Positions 1 to 21,878 of a stretch of DNA of 64,000 nucleotides are shown in pieces. The notes beneath the pieces were generated by a model that was given only the letters and a program-made list of their open reading frames with translations, had not been told where the DNA came from and ran no database searches. This DNA comes from Phaeosaccion multiseriatum (taxonomy: Eukaryota; Ochrophyta, other classes). Both the position numbers and the translations under genes were made by a program. The stretch is taken from contig OZ218957.1 in assembly GCA_965112735.1 (NCBI GenBank), forward strand, positions 3,162,001 to 3,226,000. Reading direction: 5' to 3'. The number at the start of each line of letters is the position of its first letter. Positions within the stretch are counted from its first letter, which is position 1.

Positions 1-12521
<12,521 letters not shown>

Positions 12522-14347
12522 AGTAGGTCTGTGTTCACCTTGATTGTTCTATGTCTGTCGGTTGCAGTTTCCCATGTTCTTTTAGCTTACGCTTTAAGCC
12601 TTCCTCCTACCCATTTGCAGGAGGCAGTTGAGCCGCCGTCGGAAAGCAATTTGGAATTTCAATTTCCCATTCCCCCCATCAATGCATCGATCCCCCATCC
12701 TTCCCCCCCTCCGGTCCAAGCACTTGTAATGTAAAGATGTTGGATACAATGCCACCCCCAAACACGTAGCCCGGGTGTGCACTGCTTTCGTCTTGGGCAC
12801 TGACTGTGGCGTTGTCGATGTGAAGGGAGTGGAATGGACATTCCAAACAAATGGAGGGTGGTGGGCGGCCGTGGGGCATCAAGTAATGAGTGGACGGCAC
12901 GGGAGACGACAAAGGCTTTTCACACCGGAACGATGCCAGCGATACCAACGAGGTGAGTAGAGGAGGCAGACACGCATGGCGGGTCTTCCCGGCTGAAGTT
13001 CTGGGTAGACTGAAGGGCTTTGGGCTGATAGATCATTGATTGAAATTGAAAGGCTGGGGGGGATCACCGCCCACATCCACGAGTTGAAGGTCGACTGGCT
13101 ATTGTTCACAGCAACGCCTCGACCTTACGGCCCAAGCGCGCTGACTGTCGCGGGTAAAACCGCTTCGTTTCATGAGGCTCTATGCGCGGCTACCGACTCC
13201 AGAGCACCACCGGGCTTAGCGTTGTAGGCCTGCTCGGGTTCGTCCTGACGGCCTCCGCCCCCGTCTCTATATTCCCATCCCTTGGCGAATGCTCCCTACG
13301 GGGCGCTATTACGTGCTGGGGTTAAACCATAGAGTGCACATCCCTTCGTCCATCTTATTGTGTGTGATCTTTCGCGCCTGTTGTCTCGATGTAGGTGATA
13401 CGCATGCTTTACACCTTGCCCTCGGGGGGGAGGAGAACTCTGTGTCCTTCTCTCTCGTCTTGTCTTTGCGGAATGCCCACTGATTTGCTGTGGTTGGCAC
13501 GCCTTGATTGACCCGTCCCTCCCCCCCATCACTGCTGCTGCATTGTGCACACACGCATGTGACAGCCTGTGCCACAGGGAGTGAGTGAGGCCACGCATGG
13601 GAGCTCCTTACCTGTCTGGCGCTCGGACTGGGACGCCAGTCGATACCTGTGTGCGTGGCTTGGAGCTGTTGGAAAGGAGCGGCAAGCGAAGCAATCAGCC
13701 AGGCGCCCCCTGCACAAGTGTTTTTCAATGCTGTTACTCCTACCCTGAGACGTGATGTTTGCTACCCACGTTCTCCGATACACTTTGTTATGAAGGCTTC
13801 AAAGACCATGCACACAACGTATGTCTCCCTTGACACAGGTTGTGACAGCTACATCCCTCCCCCTTCCATGATTGGTGTGTGTGTGCCCTTGCCCCACTCG
13901 TGGGGGTATGTTCGAGTATGTGTATCTGTGGTCCTTTGTCCTACTCGGCCCCACAGCGGTGTCGCTTGTTTTAACTTATAAAAGTGGTACTACAGTATCA
14001 GAGAGCGCGGCAATGGAATGCACAATGCACCCCATTCCTCCAAGACAGAGGGAGAGAGCCCCAAAGACAGGCCGTGTGTCTGTGTGCGCGTGTGTGTGTG
14101 GTTGTGTGTGTGGTGGGTGGGTGGGTGTGTGTGTGTGTATTCGGGTCGGAGAAGAGAGAGAGTCCCAAAGATGCACATGTGTGTGGGCATGTGTGTGTGT
14201 GTCAGTGTGGCGCGTGTGTATGTGTCACCATGTCTCCTTCTCTTTTGTTTCGGATGTTTCAGGAAGGACGTGTAATAAAATCGAATAGACTTGTACGTTG
14301 GCGAACTGCTGTACAGCTGCCCCATCTCCTTCTTCCTCTCCCTGCTG
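12522..14347. other. Spacer between sulfotransferase 3' end and VPS13 5' end; no gene assigned
   Basis: The region must hold the VPS13 promoter and the sulfotransferase 3' UTR. On the plus strand, 12775-12955 reads as ordinary protein (VVDVKGVEWTFQTNGGWW) and stops near a good donor (GAG/GTGAGT), and 13036-13224 is another open stretch. I could not build a gene with a start, joined phases and a recognisable product. The minus frame 12948-12679 is equally open. GT-rich tracts lie at 13870-14230. Confidence 0.4.
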
Positions 14348-16387
14348 CTACTGCTGCTGCTCCCGCTCCTCCTCCTCCTCCTCCTCCTCCTCCTCCTCCT
14401 CCTCCTCCTCCTCCTCCTCCTCCTCCTCCTCCTCCTCCTCCTCCTCCTTCTCCTTCTCCTTCTCCTTCTCCTCCTTCTCCTCCTCCTCCTCCTGCTGCTG
14501 CTGCTGCTGTTGGTGCGGTTGTATCACCAACTGCTGCTGTTGCTCGCCTTCGAGGTACTTGCCCACCCACGGCAGGCCCTCGAGCTGCTCTGGCGGGAAC
14601 ATGTCAGCGAGGCTGCGCACAAAGGGACGGTAGAAGTCCATCAGCAGCTGCAGCGTCTCTGCATGCACTTGCAGCCCTTTCCTCTTTTTGTTCTCATTGG
14701 CCGGGCCGGAGGGCTTCGAACCCGAGCCCGAAGAGGTCGATGCCCTGGCCATGGGGCGGTGCGGTATCTGTAGCGCCTGCTCCACACGCACCAGGGAAGC
14801 GTCCTTCTCGGCTGGGGTCTTGCCGAAGGAGGTGGCGTCAACGAGGAGGAAGTGGCTGGGATCATTGTCGAACACCTCCAGCCACACGTGCAAGTGCAAG
14901 GCGTAGAGGCCCTGCGAGAGGAAGTTGCTCTCGGGCAAGAAACCGCATCGGGCACGCATCCTCCTCCTCAGCAGCAGCAAGGACGCGTTGCTCTCCTGAT
15001 TGTCCTCAGGACTCCCCTTCTCAGGATCGCCCTCAGCTGGACTGCCCTCCGTCGGATTGGCCTTCACCTGTTCGCTTTCACGCAGACAGCGGCCCACACC
15101 CCCGTGGGCAGAAATCTCTTTCCTCACAACGTCGTGAACGCAGTCCGCATATGGAGCCGTGGCCGTCTTACCCACGCAGTCGCCAGTGTTAAAGTAGGGG
15201 ATGTGGCTGAGCGTCCGCTCTACGGGGTCCCGCATGGTGATGACGAGGAGGCAGCTGGGACAGAAGGCCTTGACGTTTCGCGCGGCGTTATCGATGGGCT
15301 TGTTGCCATGCAGGGAGCACAAGTGCGGGTGGTTCTTGGCGTCGCACTTGACGGTGTTGTCCGGTGGTAGGCGGAAGAGGTAGCCCGTGGCATGGTCACC
15401 TAGCACCATGTCCTCCATTGTTTCCGGCCCTGCTGAGACTGACGAAGAGGGAGGAGGGCTGACTCTGCCACTACCACCCAGTGCCTCCTCTCCCATTCCC
15501 ACTCTTGCTCCTACTCCTGCTCCTCCTTTCCCACCCTTGCTGGCACCCGTTGGCTTGGCCTTCTTGACAAGCTTCTTTGACGCTCTCTCTCGCAGGCCCT
15601 TCAAATGCCGCCCCAGGCCTCCCGCCACCTGAGCAGGAGTTCTCCAGAAGATGTGACTCTCCTTCTCGCGAGGCGCCGCAATGAATGGATGGCTACCCAG
15701 TAGGGTCCACAGCTCGCTCGTGCCGGACTTGGTGGTGCCAAGAACGATATAGTCGAGTGTCCTCACCCTTGATCCTCCCACATTGATGTAGGCTGGCTCT
15801 CGCGATGGTCGACTCCTCCCCCCCCCCCCCACCGGGCTCAGTTGGACAATCTCCTTCTCCTTTTCAGTAGTCTCTGCGTCTTGTTCCCTCCCTATAGTCT
15901 TCTCCTCCGGCTCTGGGGCCTTGGAGGGTTTTGATTGCTTCGCCGCCGTTGATACCGCTCCTAGGGTGATCATCCTCGGTGGAGACCTTCCGAACCCTCC
16001 TTGGCGAATTGCCAGCTCAAGCAAGCGGTGCTGGTCCGCCTCGCCTGAAGTCTCGTTGGGGCGCTCTCCTGGCACTAGTAAGGCAGTGGTTTGGGGTAGC
16101 CCCCCCTGCGCAGCTGTTTTCCCTGTGGCATCATTGTCTGTCCCTGGTGCCGCGCCTCTCTGCTTGCCAAGGTTGGACACAGTGTTCACCGCGAGGCCGC
16201 CCCATGCCAGAATAGCGATGGGGAGAAGTAGGCGTCTACCGCTGCAGCAGCTGCCTGCCTCCAGCGGGTGGCGTTGCCTCCCTCGCTTGCGTTTCCTCAA
16301 GCTTCCACTCCCCAATCGAGGACTACTGTAACTGCTGATGTCGTACGCGCCTCCTGTGGCAGGAGCACGCTCCCGCCAAGGGATCAT
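14348..16387 (-). CDS. Type II membrane sulfotransferase with Gln/Glu-rich tail
   Basis: Predicted Golgi sulfotransferase that moves sulfate from PAPS to a glycan or protein. Single exon of 679 codons from ATG 16387; an in-frame ATG at 16426 is an alternative start. A basic N-terminus and one hydrophobic segment (RRLLLPIAILAWGGLAVNTV, about residues 50-70) form a signal anchor. The 5'-phosphosulfate loop is LGTTKSGTSELW near residue 217, and the 3'-phosphate motif is RDPVERTLSHIPYF near residue 384, both in normal family order. After the catalytic domain the protein adds a QQQQLVIQ tract and about 45 mostly Glu/Lys residues, which is unusual for the family and encoded by a TCC microsatellite. 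Neighbours on the same strand are unrelated. The acceptor substrate cannot be told. Confidence 0.8.
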   Translation of the reverse strand: MIPWRERAPATGGAYDISSYSSPRLGSGSLRKRKRGRQRHPLEAGSCCSGRRLLLPIAILAWGGLAVNTVSNLGKQRGAAPGTDNDATGKTAAQGGLPQTTALLVPGERPNETSGEADQHRLLELAIRQGGFGRSPPRMITLGAVSTAAKQSKPSKAPEPEEKTIGREQDAETTEKEKEIVQLSPVGGGGRSRPSREPAYINVGGSRVRTLDYIVLGTTKSGTSELWTLLGSHPFIAAPREKESHIFWRTPAQVAGGLGRHLKGLRERASKKLVKKAKPTGASKGGKGGAGVGARVGMGEEALGGSGRVSPPPSSSVSAGPETMEDMVLGDHATGYLFRLPPDNTVKCDAKNHPHLCSLHGNKPIDNAARNVKAFCPSCLLVITMRDPVERTLSHIPYFNTGDCVGKTATAPYADCVHDVVRKEISAHGGVGRCLRESEQVKANPTEGSPAEGDPEKGSPEDNQESNASLLLLRRRMRARCGFLPESNFLSQGLYALHLHVWLEVFDNDPSHFLLVDATSFGKTPAEKDASLVRVEQALQIPHRPMARASTSSGSGSKPSGPANENKKRKGLQVHAETLQLLMDFYRPFVRSLADMFPPEQLEGLPWVGKYLEGEQQQQLVIQPHQQQQQQQEEEEEKEEKEKEKEKEEEEEEEEEEEEEEEEEEEEEEEEEEEREQQQ
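14360..14512. repeat. TCC/TTC and CTG trinucleotide runs (coding, poly-Glu/poly-Gln)
   Basis: Perfect and near-perfect trinucleotide runs inside the 3' end of the sulfotransferase gene. They encode poly-Glu/Lys and poly-Gln on the minus strand. Confidence 0.9.
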
Positions 16388-16990
16388 TCTGCGAGCCTCC
16401 TTGATGAGATGAAAGAATGAAAGCATGTAACGTTTACAGTAAGTCACGGAATTCAAACTTACGGCCTCCTTTTCTTCGATTTTCTCATTTCTCGTTGTAC
16501 TCTGTCCCCCCCACTTCAGCAACCAGCTATGTTATGCCGCAGCAGGTGTGCTATCTACAAGGAAGTCCACAGGGTCCTGGAATTTTCGCACTTGGGTATG
16601 TTATTGATGTACTACGAAGTACTTTAAAAACTCCGCTCCTTCCCTTCTCTCCAAGGAGAAAATAGCGAAAGCGAAGCGGCAAATCTACCCGATTCCCTTT
16701 CTTGTTCTCACTCACTCACCCACCCACCCACCCACACACCCTAGAGACTGGGAGGTTGATGAGAACTAACATATAATATAGACAAAAAAAAAGACTGCAC
16801 TCTGTATCTCTCCTCCATTTCCAACAAGACCCTCACTCGCAATGCAGCACGCCTGCTCACGCATCCCCCCTTCCCCACACACAACGATGGCGCTATGATC
16901 CCCCTGCTGTATCGGCAGGCCCATCACTCGTAGTACCAATCAACAAACCTTGTCTCCTTTCCTCCCCCCCCCACAACACCGCCTTGTCCA
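16388..16990. other. Spacer upstream of sulfotransferase gene
   Basis: About 600 bp without a convincing gene. It should hold the sulfotransferase promoter and the 3' UTR of the 616-residue protein gene. Short homopolymer A runs near 16780 and CACC repeats near 16715 are the only structure seen. Confidence 0.5.
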
Positions 16991-18841
16991 TCAAAATCCC
17001 ACTGTAGTTCTCGCGCACTGCTGCTGCTGCTGCTGTCGCCTGCGCCTGCGCCCCCCGGGCAGCATTGCGAGAAACGCTCGAGATGCACCTCTCCACAACC
17101 CTCCCTTCCTCTTCCGGGCCGCTGCTGCTTCTGCGACCGCACCCTCTACTGCTGTCGCCGCTGCTGCCTCACCCCTTGCGGGTGCTGGTGCTGCTGGTGT
17201 CACAACGGCAAACGGGGCCAGCGTCGCGTCGGTTTCAAGAGCGGCGCCTACTGGTGGTCCTGGCGGTTTGACTGCTCCAGCCTCGAAGGCTTCTGCTGCT
17301 TGACCTGCATCACTTGCCTCCTTATCCGCAGCTACTGCGGGCTCGACTTGTTCGGCGGAAGGAGTCGTAGCAGTAGTAGCCGCAGTAGCCGCAGTAGCCG
17401 CAGTAGTGGCAGGAGTAGCACGCGGGCTGGCCGGGCTGGCAGCAGCAGAACCGAGGTCAGAGTCTTGCCTAGAGCCTTGCTCAGAGCCTTGCTCAGAGCC
17501 TTGCTCAGAGCCCTCCGCCGCTTGCACAGCCGCTTCCGGCGCCGGCGCTCGTCCCCAGGGGGCCAGGTCCTCCCCCGTCTGCTGCTGTTTCCCAATGCTC
17601 CACCTCTGCTCCACCGTCTTGATGCTGTGCGAGATGCGGTCGGCAGCAGCCGCGTCCTTCTCGGTGTGAGAGCTGCCCCCCCCGAGCATCAAGGAGAGGG
17701 CGGAATCGTGCTTCTGAAGGTTTCGCATGGTCATCCTGCTCTCGTGCCGCCTCAAGTTGGTGATGGTCAGCGCCTCCCAAGCCGGGGGGGGAGGGGTCCC
17801 GCCAGCAGGCGTGCCGCACGCGCTCCCAACCGACCTTGGCCCCCCTCCTCCTGCTCCGGCAATGGGCACGTTCCCCACCGACGCCGGCCTGCGAGTCTCG
17901 CCAACGGGGCCGCGAAAAGCAGCCGCTCCACGTCCGAGAGAGCTTCGCCAGTCTCGGCCGCGACTGGTGCAGCCCACCAAGCTCTTTGCACGCTCGCCTT
18001 GGCTCTTTGCGCGCTCGCCCCCCCTGATGCCATCCCTATTGCGGGCACGGCGACGCCGCCCCACTCGGGGGCCGACCAGGAGCTTGGTCAGTTTTGAGAG
18101 CGCTTCGCGACTCAGCCCCCCCATGCCCTCATCGGCGTCGTCGACGCTGTCGGTGGCGTCGCTGTCGCACTGGCTATGGCCGTCGTCACTACCGTCCATC
18201 TTGGCGTCCAAGTAAGCGCCCTCGCCCTCCACCTTGGCGCCATCGACGTAGTCTCCAAACTCATCCATCATAAGGCTATCCCAGCCTGCTGCCCGGTCCA
18301 GCTTGGCCACAAACCAGTCTTCGTCGAGCTCGGCTTTCTCCCTCCGCCACGGCCGTCTTCGCACCCCGCCTCCGCTCCTCTCCCTCGCTGCCGACAAGTT
18401 GGTGGTCGACCCCGAGCCCCCGTGCGACCAACCACCTGCAGACGAGCCGCCAGTCACACTGCTGTCTCCCTCCCCCTCCTGTGCGGCCTCCTTCTCGTCC
18501 GCGCCGGTGCTGTACCCCTCCTCTTCTCCGTCCTCGCTGCCATCCTCCTCCTCCCCCCCGCTAAAGTCCTCTGTATTGACATTGCAAGTGGAAACGCTGC
18601 CAGACATGCACGATGTTGTAGGAGCCGACGTTAGGTTCGCAGCAGACAAGTCGTCGTCGTCCAAGCAGTTCTCACCCCTCGAGGCATCATTTCCCTCCAT
18701 CGCCGCGATCTTCGCTCCTACTGCTGTGCTCTCTGTCCCTTTGGGCGCTGCTCTCTCCCTGCTCCTTCCCCTTCTTCCCGCCCGTCCCCCCCCGACCCTT
18801 GCTTCATCAGCGCGGATAGCCGGCCGACCCATCTGCCCCAT
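16991..18841 (-). CDS. Uncharacterised 616-residue low-complexity protein
   Basis: One uninterrupted frame with its own ATG at 18841 and stop at 16991. I do not recognise it. In order it shows a basic Gly/Arg N-terminus, an acidic Ser/Gly/Glu region, a more ordered block (DEDWFVAKLDRAAGWDSLMM then DEFGDYVDGAKV, about residues 190-225), and an Arg-rich region. A second ordered block follows (ALTITNLRRHESRMTMRNLQ then KHDSALSLML, about residues 350-385), then four tandem GSEQ repeats, an Ala/Thr-rich stretch, and a basic C-terminus ending in poly-Gln. No signal peptide or membrane span is seen. The two ordered blocks argue for a real, perhaps scaffold or regulatory, protein. An intron cannot be excluded, but the single frame is complete. 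Confidence 0.6.
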   Translation of the reverse strand: MGQMGRPAIRADEARVGGGRAGRRGRSRERAAPKGTESTAVGAKIAAMEGNDASRGENCLDDDDLSAANLTSAPTTSCMSGSVSTCNVNTEDFSGGEEEDGSEDGEEEGYSTGADEKEAAQEGEGDSSVTGGSSAGGWSHGGSGSTTNLSAARERSGGGVRRRPWRREKAELDEDWFVAKLDRAAGWDSLMMDEFGDYVDGAKVEGEGAYLDAKMDGSDDGHSQCDSDATDSVDDADEGMGGLSREALSKLTKLLVGPRVGRRRRARNRDGIRGGERAKSQGERAKSLVGCTSRGRDWRSSLGRGAAAFRGPVGETRRPASVGNVPIAGAGGGGPRSVGSACGTPAGGTPPPPAWEALTITNLRRHESRMTMRNLQKHDSALSLMLGGGSSHTEKDAAAADRISHSIKTVEQRWSIGKQQQTGEDLAPWGRAPAPEAAVQAAEGSEQGSEQGSEQGSRQDSDLGSAAASPASPRATPATTAATAATAATTATTPSAEQVEPAVAADKEASDAGQAAEAFEAGAVKPPGPPVGAALETDATLAPFAVVTPAAPAPARGEAAAATAVEGAVAEAAAARKRKGGLWRGASRAFLAMLPGGRRRRRQQQQQQCARTTVGF

Positions 18842-19432
18842 CAGTAGCCCAGAGCTCCCTGTCTCTGACCCCAGATGGACAACACCACTAGCGGCGTTCC
18901 TGCTCCTACAAGTCTCGTTTATTTACGTACACTGGCAGTTCGTGGCTCCTCGCCAGGCCTCTGCGCTAGAACTGATCAGCAGGCCCTCTCTTGTACTCAA
19001 AACTGGCAAGGGATGTACCTACAACGAATGGGACAAAGGGTAGGTGAGTACTGCGCAGTACAGAGCTCTAACACACCTCTCTGCCCAGCTGCTCTCGATT
19101 CTTCAACAGAATTATCGCGGGCCGGAGCCAAACGCGAAATTCGTGAGTTTGAGTTTCAATAGCAATGCCGTTCGTTGTCGAACAACATTCGAGGCCTCGG
19201 GCGCGAGGCGGGCGGCTGGCGCCGGCAAAAGCTGGTAGCGTGCCCACTGACGCCGGTAATAGCGCTATTGAGCGCATCAGGGATCGACAGCATGTCCAGT
19301 TGCTAGCTCTCCTACCGGTGTGCCCCACTTCCTCCAAAGAACAGACAGATGAAACTGAAAAGAAGGAAGGTTTTCTTTTTGATAAAAAAAAAATAAAAAA
19401 TAAAAATGAAATAAACTAAACCCCTCCCAAAC
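18842..19432. other. Spacer between unknown gene and acyltransferase
   Basis: No supported gene. An A-rich stretch at 19370-19418 lies just downstream of the acyltransferase stop and may hold its polyadenylation signal. Confidence 0.45.
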
Positions 19433-21451
19433 TCAAACGCCAGCAGCGGAGGAGCAGCCCGCCTCGAGGCAGGCAAGCACGGAGTCTGCGAAGGCCTCTG
19501 CGGCCTCCGACGACACGATCGGGCTCGGGAACTGAAACGTCAGACACAGCTCCTCCCCCACCGTGACGCACGACACCTGATACGTCGTGCCCCAGGCCGT
19601 GTGTGCTGTTGCGTAGTAAATGCCCTCCAGAGACAGCCGCCCCCGCCCCTGCTTGCCGTACAAGGGTTCCTGTCCGTAGCGACCAGCATTGCTCACGCCG
19701 CACGTAAAGGCCCGGCCGAGAGAGAGCGGGTTGCGCGCCTCGAGCTCGCATATGTCACGCATCTCCATCTTGCGCATGCCCCAGTGGAACACCGCCACTG
19801 CCTCCCGAGGCATGGACCGCTTCACAAAGTCCAGATTGTCCTGCTTGCACTTCCTCGCCAGCTCCCAAAAGGCCTCCGAGGCTTCCCCCCGTCCCCCCTC
19901 TCCTCCCTCTGCGGCTTCTTTCCTTAGCGCAGTGCCGCTGTTCGTCTTGACGCTCGCGAAGATGTCCATCGCCCCTCCCGCACACGCCACCGTGCCCCTC
20001 GTCCAGTCCTTGTCGCTCTGGTCGTCAGCATAGGGGCGCATGTCGAGGGAGAGCAAAAACTTGAACGTGTCCATCAACTCCACCTCGTCCTCCTCCCACC
20101 CCTTCTTCTTCGCCTCTCCCTTTTCCTCGCTACCCCCCGCATGTATCGCATCGGAAGTGGACATGAGTACCGCAGCCGCCAGCGCCGCCGTGAGCGTCAG
20201 TCCGCGAGCCCTGCACGCCGTGAGCGCCGCTGTGACGCGGTCCCTGGGTAGAGAGCGATAGGAGCATATGGTGCTTCGCTGGTCCAGCCCGAAGGAGCCC
20301 CGCCGAGCTGGAGAGAGCACGGAGGGAAGCGAGTCGGGTAAGAGCTGAGGACCCTTGGCTCCGTTAAGGGCCTGCATGCCCATGTACATGAGCGTGTTGA
20401 GGCTGAACGTGTTGCCCTTGACGATGGCACTCTCCATACTCGGGGGCAGGGGGAAACTCTCCTCCTCTTCCTCTTCCTCCTTCTTTTTCTCCTTCTCCTC
20501 GGCTGCGGCCACTGCCGTCAAGAGGTCGTGTAGGAAGATGTTGCCGCTCTTCTGGTCGTCAATTGCGTGGTTCATGGTAAAGATGAGAGCCGTCTTGGTC
20601 CCACTGGCCCCTCGCAAGACATCCATCCTCCAGTTGGGCCCCGTGGGAATGTCCAGACTGGCGTGGTCAAGCTGGTGCTGCATGAGCGTCTGCCACGCCA
20701 AGTCAAAGGCCTCGTCGCTCACCACTCCGGCCCGCCCACTGCCACCCTCGGTGTGGGTGGAAGCAGCGTCCTCCGGCCCATAGGCGATGACCCTATCGGC
20801 CAGCTCTTCCAGCGACAGAGGGCTCTCCCGGAACACAAGCGGGTCCGCGTCATCTTCGTTCTTGCGGATCGTCATGGCAACAACCTCTCCCGGGTCAGCG
20901 GTGCCGGTGATGGCCGCCCGGAGCATGGGATGTCGTGCCAGAACCACCATGACTCCGGCCTTCAAGGCCTCCCGAGAGGGCGAAGCTTCCCCTCCCAGGA
21001 TGGCAGTAAAGACGTGCGGGGTAGCAAGGGTGTTGTCTCTAGCGTCCAGCGTTTTTGTGAGCAGCTTCTCGAAAGAGCCCAGCACTCGGGGAGAGAATGG
21101 GTTTCTCCTCTGCAACCCTGCTGCTGCTCCTCCTCCTTCTTCCTCAGGAGGGGTCAGTACCTTGGTCGCCTCTCCCGCTGAGGAAGCCACTGCCGGAGAG
21201 GAGCCCAATACCGAAGAAGCCCTCTTCCCTGCGTGTTGATGCTGATCAAGCCCTGCCCCGTAGCACGGCCTGCTGGCGCGCGCCCCTCCATTCTCCCTCC
21301 CTCCTCCCACTCTCTTTGTCATTGCCGCAGCCGGTGTCCCAACAAAGGCTGCGCCCTCCCAACATAGCACCGCCAACCCACAGGCCAGACAGGCCGTCGG
21401 CATTACCCTCTTGCACCCCTTCTTCCTCCTCTCTATGGCATCCTTCATCAT
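19433..21451 (-). CDS. Predicted plastid acyltransferase, condensation-domain/alcohol acyltransferase fold
   Basis: Single exon of 672 codons from ATG 21451; an in-frame ATG at 21403 also fits. The N-terminus (CLACGLAVLCWEGAAF) is a signal peptide ending in an AAF-type site followed by a Ser/Ala/Arg-rich stretch, as in bipartite plastid presequences of heterokont algae. The body contains FTMNHAIDDQKSG near residue 295, an HxxxD active site typical of the CoA-dependent acyltransferase/condensation superfamily (BAHD, alcohol acetyltransferase, NRPS C-domain). A late DLxDF-like structural motif is not obvious. A short poly-Glu/Lys insertion follows the active site. It probably transfers an acyl group to an alcohol or amine in the plastid; the substrate is unknown. 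It is not next to any pathway partner. Confidence 0.72.
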   Translation of the reverse strand: MMKDAIERRKKGCKRVMPTACLACGLAVLCWEGAAFVGTPAAAMTKRVGGGRENGGARASRPCYGAGLDQHQHAGKRASSVLGSSPAVASSAGEATKVLTPPEEEGGGAAAGLQRRNPFSPRVLGSFEKLLTKTLDARDNTLATPHVFTAILGGEASPSREALKAGVMVVLARHPMLRAAITGTADPGEVVAMTIRKNEDDADPLVFRESPLSLEELADRVIAYGPEDAASTHTEGGSGRAGVVSDEAFDLAWQTLMQHQLDHASLDIPTGPNWRMDVLRGASGTKTALIFTMNHAIDDQKSGNIFLHDLLTAVAAAEEKEKKKEEEEEEESFPLPPSMESAIVKGNTFSLNTLMYMGMQALNGAKGPQLLPDSLPSVLSPARRGSFGLDQRSTICSYRSLPRDRVTAALTACRARGLTLTAALAAAVLMSTSDAIHAGGSEEKGEAKKKGWEEDEVELMDTFKFLLSLDMRPYADDQSDKDWTRGTVACAGGAMDIFASVKTNSGTALRKEAAEGGEGGRGEASEAFWELARKCKQDNLDFVKRSMPREAVAVFHWGMRKMEMRDICELEARNPLSLGRAFTCGVSNAGRYGQEPLYGKQGRGRLSLEGIYYATAHTAWGTTYQVSCVTVGEELCLTFQFPSPIVSSEAAEAFADSVLACLEAGCSSAAGV

Positions 21452-21878
21452 CCCTTTGGCGGGAGCGCTTATTAATGCGCAAGCAGCGAGCTACGGAAGT
21501 CAGAGGGCTCTATAATGCCCCCCAGGATGGCAATCTTGGCGAGGTGGGCGTAACCGTTTCGCTGCCAAGAAGGCGGGCTTTGTCCCAGCCGAGGTTTTCC
21601 TAGGGACCGCAAGAGTGGAGAAAGAGATGAGAGACGAGACACGAGAAGAGAGAGAATCGAAAAGGCCGAGGAGACCTCGATTTTTTATCGACCTTCGCGA
21701 CTCTCTGCCGCACTTCTCCCCCCCTCCTCTCAACTACTCTACTCCCACCACGCCACCAACAAGGGTAGCACCAGATAATACTCCTACAGTACAGTACGTT
21801 GGACGGCCCAAAAGCTCTGATGAGCACGTATATTTTTAATTTTTGACTTCCTTCTCCTGCTGGGGAAAAAGGCCTCTC
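21452..21878. other. Spacer between V-ATPase H 3' end and acyltransferase 5' end
   Basis: Holds the acyltransferase promoter and the subunit H 3' UTR. No reading frame in it is convincing. Confidence 0.5.

Noticed and set aside
13984-15192. 402-codon plus-strand frame
   Set aside because: Antisense to the sulfotransferase coding sequence and carried by the TCC repeat (poly-Pro).
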